Shown here piece by piece: positions 1 through 8,563 of a stretch of 64,000 nt of DNA. The notes beneath the pieces were generated by a model. The model saw only the letters and a program-made list of their open reading frames with translations. It was not told where the DNA came from and did not search any database. Position 1 is the stretch's first letter, and each line of letters starts with the position of its first letter. Position numbers and translations under genes: made by a program. The DNA lies in contig CAUZFZ010000012.1 in the NCBI GenBank assembly GCA_963579025.1, positions 48,218 to 112,217 on the forward strand, in the 5' to 3' direction. The DNA comes from CAUZFZ01 sp963579025. GTDB taxonomy: Bacteria > Planctomycetota > Planctomycetia > Planctomycetales > Planctomycetaceae.

Positions 1-1
1 T

Positions 2-958
2 CGCCATGGTGCGGACGTCGTGGGCGTGCTGCAACTGCGTGCCGAGTCCGGACAAACGGTGACGGGGTTTGAAACGCTGGACGAGCTTGCCGATTCGGCC
101 GGGATTCCGTGTGTGACGTTCCGGAACGTCAACGACGACGACATCGTACAGCACGTGCGGGACTGGAAGCCGGACCTGCTGTTTGTTGTGGGACTCTCGC
201 AGCTCGTGCGTGACGACATGCTGGCGATTCCGAAGCTCGGGTGTGTTGGGTTTCATCCAACATTTCTTCCGGCCGGCCGCGGGCGGGCTCCGCTGGCATG
301 GCTGACACTCGATAATTCTCCCGGGGCGGCGACATTTTTTCTGATTGACGACGGCATCGATTCGGGTCCGATCTTCGTGCAGGAACCGTTCGAGGTGATC
401 CCCACTGATTACGCGAACGACGTCGCCAGGAAACTCGAAGCCGCGACCGTCACGGCTCTCGATCGGTGGATTCCGGAACTACTTGCCGGTCAGTGGAATC
501 CGCAGCCGCAGGAAGAGATTCTGGCGACGTACCACGGACGCCGTGGTCCAGAAGACGGGTTGATCGACTGGAACAGCTCGGCACACGAGATTCATGCTCT
601 GATCCGAGCGACAGCCACTCCGCATCCGGGCGCCTACACATGGGCGAAGGACCGCAAACTGATCGTGTGGCGCGCTGAGCTGGAGAACCATCTGCCCTGG
701 CGAGGAGTTGCCGGACGAGTTCTGCTGCTTGACTCGGATCGCGGCGCGCTCGTCCAGACCGGCGACGGGCTGATCTGGCTCAGCGAACTTCAGTTTTCCG
801 ATGAGGAGCAGCGCGTTCCGGTGGAGTCTGCGCTGCGCGTTGGGCAGAAGCTGGGTTACGTACTGCAGGATGAAGTGGCCGCCCTGAAACACCGGTTGGC
901 CCAGCTCGAAGAACGTCTTCGCGGATCAGTCTTTCGTGGCGACGACTTCGATGCCTGA
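2..958 (+). CDS. Formyltransferase family protein, 5' end outside the window
   Basis: The frame is open to the left edge. Residues before the first internal GTG (HGADVVGV) match the usual first strand of formyltransferases, so the true start lies upstream. The formyl_trans_N core carries GFHPTFLPAGRGRAPLAW followed by DDGIDSG, the region that binds formyl-tetrahydrofolate. A C-terminal subdomain follows (about residues 190-290), then a short coiled coil (LKHRLAQLEERLRG). In true methionyl-tRNA formyltransferase the motif is N-x-H; here the Asn position is Gly (GFH), as I recall for some sugar N-formyltransferases. The conserved Asp (DDGIDSG) is kept. The substrate is therefore more likely an amino-sugar or other amine than Met-tRNA, but this is inference. 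The 3' end overlaps the convergent PQQ gene by 33 bp. Confidence 0.8.
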   Translation, partial: RHGADVVGVLQLRAESGQTVTGFETLDELADSAGIPCVTFRNVNDDDIVQHVRDWKPDLLFVVGLSQLVRDDMLAIPKLGCVGFHPTFLPAGRGRAPLAWLTLDNSPGAATFFLIDDGIDSGPIFVQEPFEVIPTDYANDVARKLEAATVTALDRWIPELLAGQWNPQPQEEILATYHGRRGPEDGLIDWNSSAHEIHALIRATATPHPGAYTWAKDRKLIVWRAELENHLPWRGVAGRVLLLDSDRGALVQTGDGLIWLSELQFSDEEQRVPVESALRVGQKLGYVLQDEVAALKHRLAQLEERLRGSVFRGDDFDA

Positions 959-3900
959 GAGGATTGGGCGTCCCGCGCGCGGGGTCAGGTCGAGTTTCAG
1001 ACTGGCTCCCGCGAGGACGTTCTGGAACTCATGGATCACCGCCACGTTGCTGCCGCCGGATTCTCGCGCAATGTCGACGTTTTCCGCCACGGGTTTGCCC
1101 TGCAGGGCGATGTCGAAGACGCGTTCGCCAGGCTGGATGTTGTCCGGTTCGGCGAAGTGCAGACGCACGGTGTAGGACTGTGGCGTGTCTGGCTTTGTCG
1201 CGCTGAGTGTCAGAGTGACACTCGTTGCGCCTTCGACGCCCGAACCGGCGACCCATCTGACACCGTCTCCCTGCAGCAGCGATGAGTGGCGGCGGAAGTA
1301 GCGCGGACTGTCGGCGGTTACCTTGATTGGAATGGCCGGTGAGGTGCCCCCCCTGTTGGGATAGTCCACCCACAGCGTGCCGGATTCGTCCTGGCGATCA
1401 CCGGGGGCTCCGAAGTTGACACCAACCCGGCGCACGGCATCTTTCTTTGGATCGAACTTCAACGCGGAGTAGCTCCACACTTCCGACTGTGGAAGATTGA
1501 CGAGTGCGAGTGATGTAAACAGCGAATATCCGCAACTGCAGCCGTGAGCCATGTTGGGAGCGTTCAGCACGCCATTGGCCGGGATCAGGCTGTTGCGGCA
1601 ACCACTGCGAAAGCCACTGAGTCGAGACGTGTTTCCCGACTCGATATCGCAGAAGCCGGCGTCGGCGGCGCGAAATGTGATCAAGTGCGGGCTTGCGATT
1701 GCATAATTGCAGTGATGCCCGGACTTCGTGAACTCCCACGGAATCTCTTTTCCGGTGACGGGGTGAATCCGAGGCACTCGTTTGCCAGTCATCAGGTTCC
1801 AGGACAGTCCAGGTCCGCGCTGATCAATCAGTCGATCGTTCCAGACAATGACGCGGTCCCACAGACTTTCGGGATGTCCACGAAAGCCAACGCCTTCGGA
1901 CGACTGCTTCCACAACTCTTTTCCATTTCGTCCGTTGACCGCCATGATGCTCGACTTGTTGCTCAACAGGACCACGTCTTTGCCGCCGGAATACGACATC
2001 CACGTGCCGATGATGTCCGTTTCCTGCTTCCAGACCAGTTTGCCGGTTTCCAGGTCGATGGCTTTGGCGTAGCGGATATCGGAGGCTTTCGGAATAACGC
2101 CGCGGCGTTTCCAGTCCTTGTAGAAACCGGCCAGAGCGCCATCGAACGCAAAAATGCGGTCTGTGCCGACAGACATCACCGGAAAGCTGGCCTCGGCTTC
2201 GTGCGACCAGAGTTTGGATCCGGTATGACGATCGACGGCGAGGATTTCGACGGCGGCCTTTGATCCCGCCAGCAATCGCCGTGCGGGCGGCAGCTTGCTG
2301 ACGTCCTTATCGATCTGACGGAAGACCTCGGCAATCAGCTTGTCTTTGATGACACGAATGCGGCCCCAGTCGTCTTCCGGATTCTGCAACTTGAATTCGT
2401 TGATCTGATCGCCGGTCACTGGGTCCAGCTTGAGGCAGCTTTTTTCGTGGACCAGATAAATAGCGTCCTCGACGGCCAGGAAATGATACCCGGCAATCGT
2501 GCCTTCAAAGTCGTTGCCGCGGCGACCGGGCAGATAGTTTGCTTCACCTTCGAGCGGCAGTTGCCACAGGATGCGGCCGGTGTAAACGTCGACGGCTGTC
2601 AGCTTGCCGGGTCCCTGCAGAAACATGCGTCCGCCGATCACCGCCATACTAGGTCCCCAGAAGTGACGGTTGTAGAACAGACTTCCGTCGGACGCCGGTC
2701 CGCCGAACCACAACACACCCAGCGGGGCTTTCACCAGTGTGTCTTGCGACATCAGCGTGTTCGATGCGTCGCCGTATTCGTGAGTCCAGTCGGCTGCGCC
2801 TGGCAGCGCACCGGGTCTCGTCAGAACCAGAGAGTCAGCGCCCTGCTTCAATTCCGCCGGGGCGAGTTTCAAGACGCTGGCCATTGCGGCGATCTTCGAC
2901 TGGTCGGTGCTGCCTCCGAACAGCCAGGCTGATCCGCCATAAGGTCGCAGTATCCGAAATAACTCGCCCACTGCCGCGGGCTGCGTCGTCAGACCAAACT
3001 TGTCGGGCGTTTCGCACACGACCAGATGCGCGAGGTAGGGCGGCAACTCATGCTCGAGCGGTTGTCCGACCTGCGCAAGGATCCGCGTTCCGTACAGACC
3101 GAGCCGGTCGTACTGTTGCCGCAGCTGGGCAACCCGCCTGGCATCCGGGTCAACCACAACGATCCGCAGTTCTGACTGTCGGATCAATTCAGAGATCAGG
3201 CCTCCCGATCCGGCCCCCACGGCCACGCAATAGGCATCGCCCGGGTTCTGCTCTGCCAGCATGGCCGTCACGCGTGCGGACCAGGTCTCGTTCTCGTCCG
3301 GCCGCCGTTGTTCGGGGTCCCTGTGAACCGTTGGTTTTGTCTGGGTTCCTCCGAAACAGTGCAGAGCGCCCTCGAGTGTGGTCGCGACCAGACTGCCGTT
3401 GGCGGCAATCAGGGATGCGATGTTCTGATCGAACGTGGCTCGCCAGGTAACTTCCGGCGTCTGACCCGACTTCAACGTAAGACCGAAGGCTAGACCGCCC
3501 TGGTGACCGTAGACGCGATTTCCGGCCAGCAGGTCAATGACCAGTGGCTTCTCAGCCAACTGCTTTTTCGCAGTCTCGGGTGCGTCGCCGTAGATCGCGG
3601 CAACCGGAACGCTCCAGAGCTTTGTCAGGACCGGGACTGTGCTCTTTTTGCCGCGGCGATCCGTGCGTTCGACAAGTTTGACGTCGCTCAGATCGAACGC
3701 GACTGCTGCCGCGCCTTCCGCGGCATACATCACTTCACCGCTGAAAACTGGCGTCCGAGTCGACAGGCCAATCTGCTTCTTCGTCGTGGTGTCGTACGTC
3801 ACGGCTCCGTGAAACAGCCAGCGGCCTGTCGCAGACACGTGGTAATTCGTCACGCCTCGTGTGCTATAGCTGTATTTCCCGAAGCGTTTCGTCTTTCGAT

Positions 3901-4660
3901 CGAACGTGGCGACGAGTGATCGTCCCTGCGGGATGAACAGCGAAGTTTCTGTGGCGGCGAGGTAGCCCTGTGGCGTCAGGTCGTTCAGCGTGACGACATC
4001 GTGTGAAACCGTCGTCGCCCGTGCATTGCTGGCTTTCGGGCCATCGAGCGCTTGCCCGGTCGTCGGGTCGAGCGAGTACAGGAATGTCCCCTCGAACGGC
4101 CACACACCCACCGTAAAGTGAATCCGCCCATCGACGAGGACCGGTCCGCCGCGGACTGGCCAGACGGAAATGACGCGTTCGCTGCCGATGACCTTGCGGG
4201 GCGTCGGTGCCGCGACGAATCGCCACTGTAGTGTTCCGGTCTGCGCGTCGAGGCAATAAAGAGCCCCGTCGTCGGCTCCGAAGTAAACTCGGCCAGCGTG
4301 GACCAGTGGTGCGAACCGGACGGGTCCGTCGGCAAAGAACCTCCAGCGTTGCATACCCGCCTGCAGGTCGACGGCCGTGACCGAGTCGTTTCGTGACGAG
4401 CCAAAGAACAACGTGTCACCGGCGACCACCGGTTCGTACGACGCATCGAACTGCAGCCGCGGGTCCTCGGGCCATGCGGGCTTGAGTGCCGGCATGGCTC
4501 TGGTCCAATGCAGATGCAACGTCTCGGGCAATTCCTCTGGAGTCGCGGCACTGCGCCCGGCGTCGAATCGCCACGTCGGCCAGTCGGTTGCTGTGGCGAC
4601 GGTCATCGTCGCGGCGAGGAAGCAAACGGTTGAAGCGAGACACCGGCAATAGCTGTGCAT
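926..4660 (-). CDS. Secreted PQQ-like beta-propeller protein with inserted methyltransferase-like domain and C-terminal malectin-like domain
   Basis: 1244 residues. An N-terminal signal peptide (about 1-24, cleavage near VATA/TDW) indicates export. Residues 28-440 and 620-1090 are rich in PQQ-propeller blades: repeated W-R or W-x stretches, D-x-x-T-G-x-x-x-W, and G-x-V-Y-F-G. Between them, residues 458-615 look like a class I Rossmann methyltransferase: VAVGAGSGGL near 480, VVVDPD near 502, and LFRILRPYGG near 570. The C-terminus (about 1115-1243) resembles a malectin-type carbohydrate-binding domain (YTVRLHFAEPD). A SAM-binding fold in an exported protein is odd; SAM is not expected outside the cytoplasm, so that domain may be structural. 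The role is unknown, probably in surface or periplasmic carbohydrate handling. The gene converges on the formyltransferase gene. Confidence 0.85.
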   Translation of the reverse strand: MHSYCRCLASTVCFLAATMTVATATDWPTWRFDAGRSAATPEELPETLHLHWTRAMPALKPAWPEDPRLQFDASYEPVVAGDTLFFGSSRNDSVTAVDLQAGMQRWRFFADGPVRFAPLVHAGRVYFGADDGALYCLDAQTGTLQWRFVAAPTPRKVIGSERVISVWPVRGGPVLVDGRIHFTVGVWPFEGTFLYSLDPTTGQALDGPKASNARATTVSHDVVTLNDLTPQGYLAATETSLFIPQGRSLVATFDRKTKRFGKYSYSTRGVTNYHVSATGRWLFHGAVTYDTTTKKQIGLSTRTPVFSGEVMYAAEGAAAVAFDLSDVKLVERTDRRGKKSTVPVLTKLWSVPVAAIYGDAPETAKKQLAEKPLVIDLLAGNRVYGHQGGLAFGLTLKSGQTPEVTWRATFDQNIASLIAANGSLVATTLEGALHCFGGTQTKPTVHRDPEQRRPDENETWSARVTAMLAEQNPGDAYCVAVGAGSGGLISELIRQSELRIVVVDPDARRVAQLRQQYDRLGLYGTRILAQVGQPLEHELPPYLAHLVVCETPDKFGLTTQPAAVGELFRILRPYGGSAWLFGGSTDQSKIAAMASVLKLAPAELKQGADSLVLTRPGALPGAADWTHEYGDASNTLMSQDTLVKAPLGVLWFGGPASDGSLFYNRHFWGPSMAVIGGRMFLQGPGKLTAVDVYTGRILWQLPLEGEANYLPGRRGNDFEGTIAGYHFLAVEDAIYLVHEKSCLKLDPVTGDQINEFKLQNPEDDWGRIRVIKDKLIAEVFRQIDKDVSKLPPARRLLAGSKAAVEILAVDRHTGSKLWSHEAEASFPVMSVGTDRIFAFDGALAGFYKDWKRRGVIPKASDIRYAKAIDLETGKLVWKQETDIIGTWMSYSGGKDVVLLSNKSSIMAVNGRNGKELWKQSSEGVGFRGHPESLWDRVIVWNDRLIDQRGPGLSWNLMTGKRVPRIHPVTGKEIPWEFTKSGHHCNYAIASPHLITFRAADAGFCDIESGNTSRLSGFRSGCRNSLIPANGVLNAPNMAHGCSCGYSLFTSLALVNLPQSEVWSYSALKFDPKKDAVRRVGVNFGAPGDRQDESGTLWVDYPNRGGTSPAIPIKVTADSPRYFRRHSSLLQGDGVRWVAGSGVEGATSVTLTLSATKPDTPQSYTVRLHFAEPDNIQPGERVFDIALQGKPVAENVDIARESGGSNVAVIHEFQNVLAGASLKLDLTPRAGRPILSGIEVVATKD

Positions 4661-4695
4661 AGCACGGCTCCGTGGGGAGTGCGGAGTGAAGAGTT

Positions 4696-4722
4696 CGAAG
4701 TGCAGGAGGTCCTGCCACTTCG
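4696..4722. repeat. Hairpin in the leader of the PQQ gene
   Basis: An 11-bp stem (GAAGTGCAGGA) faces TCCTGCCACTTC with one bulged base. It sits 36 bp upstream of the PQQ gene start (minus strand). Just beyond it, 4731-4758 is low-complexity text made of CAATC/ATCAAT words, which recurs at 37868-37975. Function unknown; it could be a repeat remnant or an mRNA leader structure. Confidence 0.45.
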
Positions 4723-4798
4723 CGCATCAACAATCGTCAATCATCAATCGACAATCAACTCCGACTGCCAGCAGGTGGCTCCGGCTTCTGTGCAGACC

Positions 4799-5419
4799 TC
4801 AGCGTCGTCGCACAACTCGGACGCCACGTCGTGGTCTCACGACGACGGGTCGACGCACTGCGGGGCGGACGCGATAGCTTGTCACGAGCCGAGGCACCAC
4901 GACGATGTGGGCTGACCTGGATGAACCGCCGGCCAGATACGTTGTTTCCGATCCTGATGCACCGCCGGATTGAATCTCGCGGATGACTCGGTTGCTGACG
5001 CCGGACTGCTTCAGAGTGATCAGAGCATCTGGACTCAGGTCAAAGCGACCGCCGCGGGATCGTACGGCGGTGATAATCGCGTCGTCACTCAGGCCGCCGC
5101 GACGCATGCGAATCAGGTCGTCATTGGTCATCTCAGGCTGAGAGTCGAGCACGCCTTCGGCATACTCGGCCCGCAAGATTGCCGCATCTCGTTCGTCCCT
5201 TGCGTTGCCAACAAGTGCTCCTGTCACTCCGCCTGCAACCGCACCAATGGCAGCCCCGGCCGGGCCGTGTCCGCTTTGATGACCGATGATCGCGCCGGCC
5301 GTCGTTCCCACTGCAGAACCTGCCAGGGAACTTCTTTGCGTGTGATTCATACTGCTGCAACCGGTCGCTCCAAGTGCAAGCAGCGAACTGACTGACAGGA
5401 CGCGGATGATGTTTTGCAT
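4799..5419 (-). CDS. Glycine-zipper lipoprotein
   Basis: 206 residues. The N-terminus is a lipoprotein signal (LLALGATGC, lipid on Cys21). It is followed by a Gly/Ala-rich zipper (about residues 31-72: SAVGTTAGAIIGHQSG, AAIGAVAGGVTGALVG) typical of small outer-membrane or periplasmic glycine-zipper proteins. The middle part (MTNDDLIRMRRGGLSDDAI and SPDALITLKQSGVSNRVI) contains two copies of an L-x-x-x-G-L/V-S-D/N-x-x-I helix-turn motif. The tail is very Arg/Val-rich and ends RRGVRVVRRR. The protein is probably anchored in the outer membrane facing the periplasm. No catalytic residues are seen. It is transcribed away from the nuclease-like gene that follows. Confidence 0.75.
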   Translation of the reverse strand: MQNIIRVLSVSSLLALGATGCSSMNHTQRSSLAGSAVGTTAGAIIGHQSGHGPAGAAIGAVAGGVTGALVGNARDERDAAILRAEYAEGVLDSQPEMTNDDLIRMRRGGLSDDAIITAVRSRGGRFDLSPDALITLKQSGVSNRVIREIQSGGASGSETTYLAGGSSRSAHIVVVPRLVTSYRVRPAVRRPVVVRPRRGVRVVRRR

Positions 5420-5709
5420 GCGGGATTCCTTCCAAGCAGAAGTCCGAGTTGTTCTCTAAGACTTAAACCCCGCGTCCGGCGTTTCGCCGCCGCATGACAC
5501 ATCGCGAATCTCCGGTTTTGTAAGAGTTACAGAGCTGACGATTCTCCGTGCGCCTGATGAGACGCTTCCCAACTGCCGCCGGCTTTGCGCACGTCGCTGC
5601 TTCTTTGCCTTACCGGAAAAACCAGTCGACCTGATTGCAGAAACACGGCCAGTCGTGCCGATTTCTGCTCAAGACGGGTCGATCAATTCTCCAAAGGCAA
5701 GGAAGCCAC

Positions 5710-6810
5710 ATGGTTCGTCACACTCTGCTGTGGATGCTGGTCGTCGGTCTTGCGGGCTGTGAAGTCGCGGAAGCGATTCTCGAATCCGTTGCTGAGAACT
5801 CCGCTCCTCCGCCATCGTTGACGATTCCCGCGGATCAGTCGGCCGGCGATGTCGCGCCCAGAATCCAGGCAGCGTCCGCGAGTGGTACGGGGCAGTTGAC
5901 GGTCTGCTCGTTCAACATCCAGTTCCTGGGCAACTCACGCGAACGCGATGACCGGGCACTTGCCGGTGTCGTGGCTCCGTACGACATCGTCGTGGTGCAG
6001 GAACTTGTTTCGCCGCCTTTTGCCGGACAATTCCCAGATGGAACGTCGTTGAAGCCGGACGCCGAATCCGCCGAGTTCTTTGCGGAAATGTCGAGTCTCG
6101 GGTTTTCGTATGTGATGTCGGAAGAAGACACGGGTACCAGCGACAAGATTCACCGCAATGGCTCGTCCACCGAATGGTGGGTCGTGTTCTACAAGCCGGG
6201 TCGTGTATCAGTGGCGAGTGACCTGCCATCGGGGTACCTGGCGGCCGATCGATCGAACCATGAGCACTTTGAACGCGTGCCGTACGCGTTCGGGTTCCGA
6301 ACACCGGACGAGTCGCTCGACTTTGTCTTGATCTCGGTCCACCTGAAGCCGGGAGCCGGTCCACGGGAACGGGCTCGCCGCAAAGAAGAACTGGCTGCGA
6401 TCGCGGCCTGGATCGACGCACACGATCAGGCCGAGCACGACTTCATTATTCTCGGGGATATGAATATCGAAAACGCTTCCGAGCTTACGTCGGCTACGCC
6501 CCCCGGCTTCGCTTCTTTGAACGACGAGTGCCGCCCCACGAACACCAACATTCGTGGCCCGAAACCGTACGACCATGTCATGTTCAACTCGACATTCACC
6601 GGTGAGATCGATCTGGCGTACGACATGACTGTCGTCGATCTCGTCAACGAAATGCGTGACGACTGGACCCTGGCCGCTCCCTATCCGGGCGAACCGTACA
6701 ACCACAATGAGTTTCGGAAGTTCTATTCCGATCACCATCCTGTCGTCTTCCGTCTGAACATTCCGACGCAGGACGACGACGCCCCGGTGCGAGTCGCTGG
6801 CGGGAGCTAA
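5710..6810 (+). CDS. Secreted endonuclease/exonuclease/phosphatase (EEP) family lipoprotein
   Basis: The ATG at 5710 is chosen because AGGAAG lies just upstream and the protein then begins with a lipoprotein signal (LLWMLVVGLAGC, Cys at about 16). 366 residues. The EEP fold is visible: CSFNIQFLGN (Asn of motif I), VVVQELVSP (metal-binding Glu), LISVHLKPG (catalytic-region His), FIILGDMNIE (GDMN motif) and the final SDHHPVVFRL (SDH motif). All core residues are present, so it is probably active as a DNase-like or phosphodiesterase-like hydrolase in the envelope. Substrate unknown. It is a single gene, with repeats downstream. Confidence 0.85.
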   Translation: MVRHTLLWMLVVGLAGCEVAEAILESVAENSAPPPSLTIPADQSAGDVAPRIQAASASGTGQLTVCSFNIQFLGNSRERDDRALAGVVAPYDIVVVQELVSPPFAGQFPDGTSLKPDAESAEFFAEMSSLGFSYVMSEEDTGTSDKIHRNGSSTEWWVVFYKPGRVSVASDLPSGYLAADRSNHEHFERVPYAFGFRTPDESLDFVLISVHLKPGAGPRERARRKEELAAIAAWIDAHDQAEHDFIILGDMNIENASELTSATPPGFASLNDECRPTNTNIRGPKPYDHVMFNSTFTGEIDLAYDMTVVDLVNEMRDDWTLAAPYPGEPYNHNEFRKFYSDHHPVVFRLNIPTQDDDAPVRVAGGS

Positions 6811-7133
6811 ACACTCGACATGCAATAGACTGTTTGAAGTCGGGGATAGCAGACGCACTCGGCAACGCCGCAAAGAGTAGTTCCGGGCCGAAGGCCCGTG
6901 AATACGAGCCCGAGGCGCCAGCGAGTGAATCGTCCGGAATGCACTCGCTTGCGCTTCGGGCTTGTATTGTCCGGCTCGGGCGTTGCGCTCTCGAGGAGTC
7001 GGATGTCCTGGGTCGAGTCTGTAGACTCTGACCAACCGCCGCGTTACGTCGTACAAACACGACGACGAAATGCGACAGTTACGCAGAGCATCTTCGGCTG
7101 ATAGGCCCAACTCCTTCCGATTGCGATCACATC
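6811..7133. repeat. Gene-free spacer holding a REP-like inverted repeat
   Basis: The spacer of 323 bp has no convincing gene. At 6883-6899 a small hairpin (GGGCC-GAA-GGCCC type) leads into an imperfect inverted repeat with about 29-bp arms at 6901-6930 and 6940-6968 (left arm begins AATACGAGCCCGAGGCGC). The arms differ at about four positions and close on CGTCCGGAA. This layout is REP/MITE-like. The rest of the spacer shows nothing I can assign. Confidence 0.6.
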
Positions 7134-8558
7134 ATGGACCGACCACGAAATATCGGTGAACTCAAGCAGAGCGGATATCAAACGATCGGCGTCAAAGCAG
7201 AAATGCGGCGGAACCTGATCCGTAAACTCAAGTCAGGCGTGCCACTGTTTCCCGGCATACTGGGTTACAACGAAACCGTTCTGCCTCAAATCCAGAACGC
7301 CATCCTGTCACGCCACGACATGCTGTTCCTGGGGCTGCGCGGGCAGGGCAAGACTCGCATGCTGCGGATGCTTGTTGAGTTTCTCGATGACGCCATTCCG
7401 GTCGTGGATGGCTCGGACATCAACGATGACCCGATGACTCCGCTGTCGAAGTACGCCCGGGACCGAGTCGCCAACGAGGGCGACGACTGCCCGATTGAAT
7501 GGATTGGTCGCGACCGTCGCTATCACGAGAAGCTGGCGACGCCCGACGTCACCATTGCCGACCTGATCGGCGAAGTCGATCTGATTCGACACGCCGAGGG
7601 GCATCACCTGGCGAGTGAAGACGTCATGCACTTCGGCCTGATTCCGCGGAGTCATCGAGGTATCTTCTGCATGAATGAGCTGCCGGATCTGAGTCCGAAG
7701 ATTCAGGTCGGTCTGTTCAATGTGCTGGAAGAGCGCGACGTCCAGATTCGCGGCTTCACAGTCCGGCTGCCGCTGGACCTGTGTCTGGTCTTCAGTGCGA
7801 ATCCCGAGGACTACACGAATCGCGGACGAATCGTCACTCCGCTGAAAGACCGCATCGGCTCGGTGGTGCGCACGCATTATCCGTTGACTCGACAACTGGG
7901 CGTTGAGATCACTGACAGCAATGCCTGGTGCGATCGTAATTCGGACGTTCAGGTCTACGTGCCGTTTTTCGTCCGGGAAGTGATCGAAGAAACGTCGAGA
8001 CTGGCTCGCAACAGCCCGCACGTGAATCAGGCTTCGGGCGTCAGCGTGCGGATGTCGATCGCCAATCTGGAAAACGTTACCTCGAATGCCGAGCGTCGCG
8101 GTCTGCTGCTCGAAGAGCCACACACCGTTGCCCGCATCAGCGACCTGCACCACATCGCAGCCAGTTCACGCGGAAAGATGGAACTCGCAATGAGCGAGGA
8201 GCCGGGTGAAGAGGATCGACTGCTGATGCGGCTGGTCGCTGAAGCCGTGCGAAATGTCTTCGACGAATGGTTCAAACCAAAGCAGTTCCGCAGTCTGGTC
8301 GAGTCATTTGAAGCGGGCGACCCCGTTCAGGTCGGCGACAGTGTTCCGTCGCTGCAGCTCGTGTCCCAATTCGATGCCGTTAAGGAATTTGCCAGCAGCC
8401 TGCCCAGCCTGGCGAATGGCATCGAGCCGGACCTGCCAGGTGAGGAATTCCGCGTGCCTCTGCTGGCGTCCGTGGCCGAGTTTATTCTCGAGGCCCTCCA
8501 CTGCCATAACCGGCTGAACAAGAAGTCCGCGGAAGGTGGCAGCAGCTATTCGATCTGA
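7134..8558 (+). CDS. AAA+ ATPase, magnesium-chelatase ChlI/MoxR type
   Basis: 474 residues. Walker A is GLRGQGKTR (about 67-75). A long helical insert follows, then GIFCMNELPDL near 178 in the Walker B position, where the family usually has D-E; here it is N-E. VFSANPEDYTNRGRIVTPLKDRIG provides sensor 1 and the arginine finger, as in ChlI and related chelatase ATPases. These ATPases normally work with a von Willebrand A (VWA) protein encoded next door to remodel or metallate a target protein. No VWA gene follows here: the next gene is fabH on the other strand. The partner is presumably elsewhere. Cytoplasmic. Confidence 0.8.
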   Translation: MDRPRNIGELKQSGYQTIGVKAEMRRNLIRKLKSGVPLFPGILGYNETVLPQIQNAILSRHDMLFLGLRGQGKTRMLRMLVEFLDDAIPVVDGSDINDDPMTPLSKYARDRVANEGDDCPIEWIGRDRRYHEKLATPDVTIADLIGEVDLIRHAEGHHLASEDVMHFGLIPRSHRGIFCMNELPDLSPKIQVGLFNVLEERDVQIRGFTVRLPLDLCLVFSANPEDYTNRGRIVTPLKDRIGSVVRTHYPLTRQLGVEITDSNAWCDRNSDVQVYVPFFVREVIEETSRLARNSPHVNQASGVSVRMSIANLENVTSNAERRGLLLEEPHTVARISDLHHIAASSRGKMELAMSEEPGEEDRLLMRLVAEAVRNVFDEWFKPKQFRSLVESFEAGDPVQVGDSVPSLQLVSQFDAVKEFASSLPSLANGIEPDLPGEEFRVPLLASVAEFILEALHCHNRLNKKSAEGGSSYSI

Positions 8559-8563
8559 CGCGT

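Noticed and set aside
6208..7110. Long minus-strand open frame of about 300 codons
   Set aside because: It runs antisense to the nuclease-like gene and through the repeat spacer; no family pattern, and the plus-strand gene is well supported.
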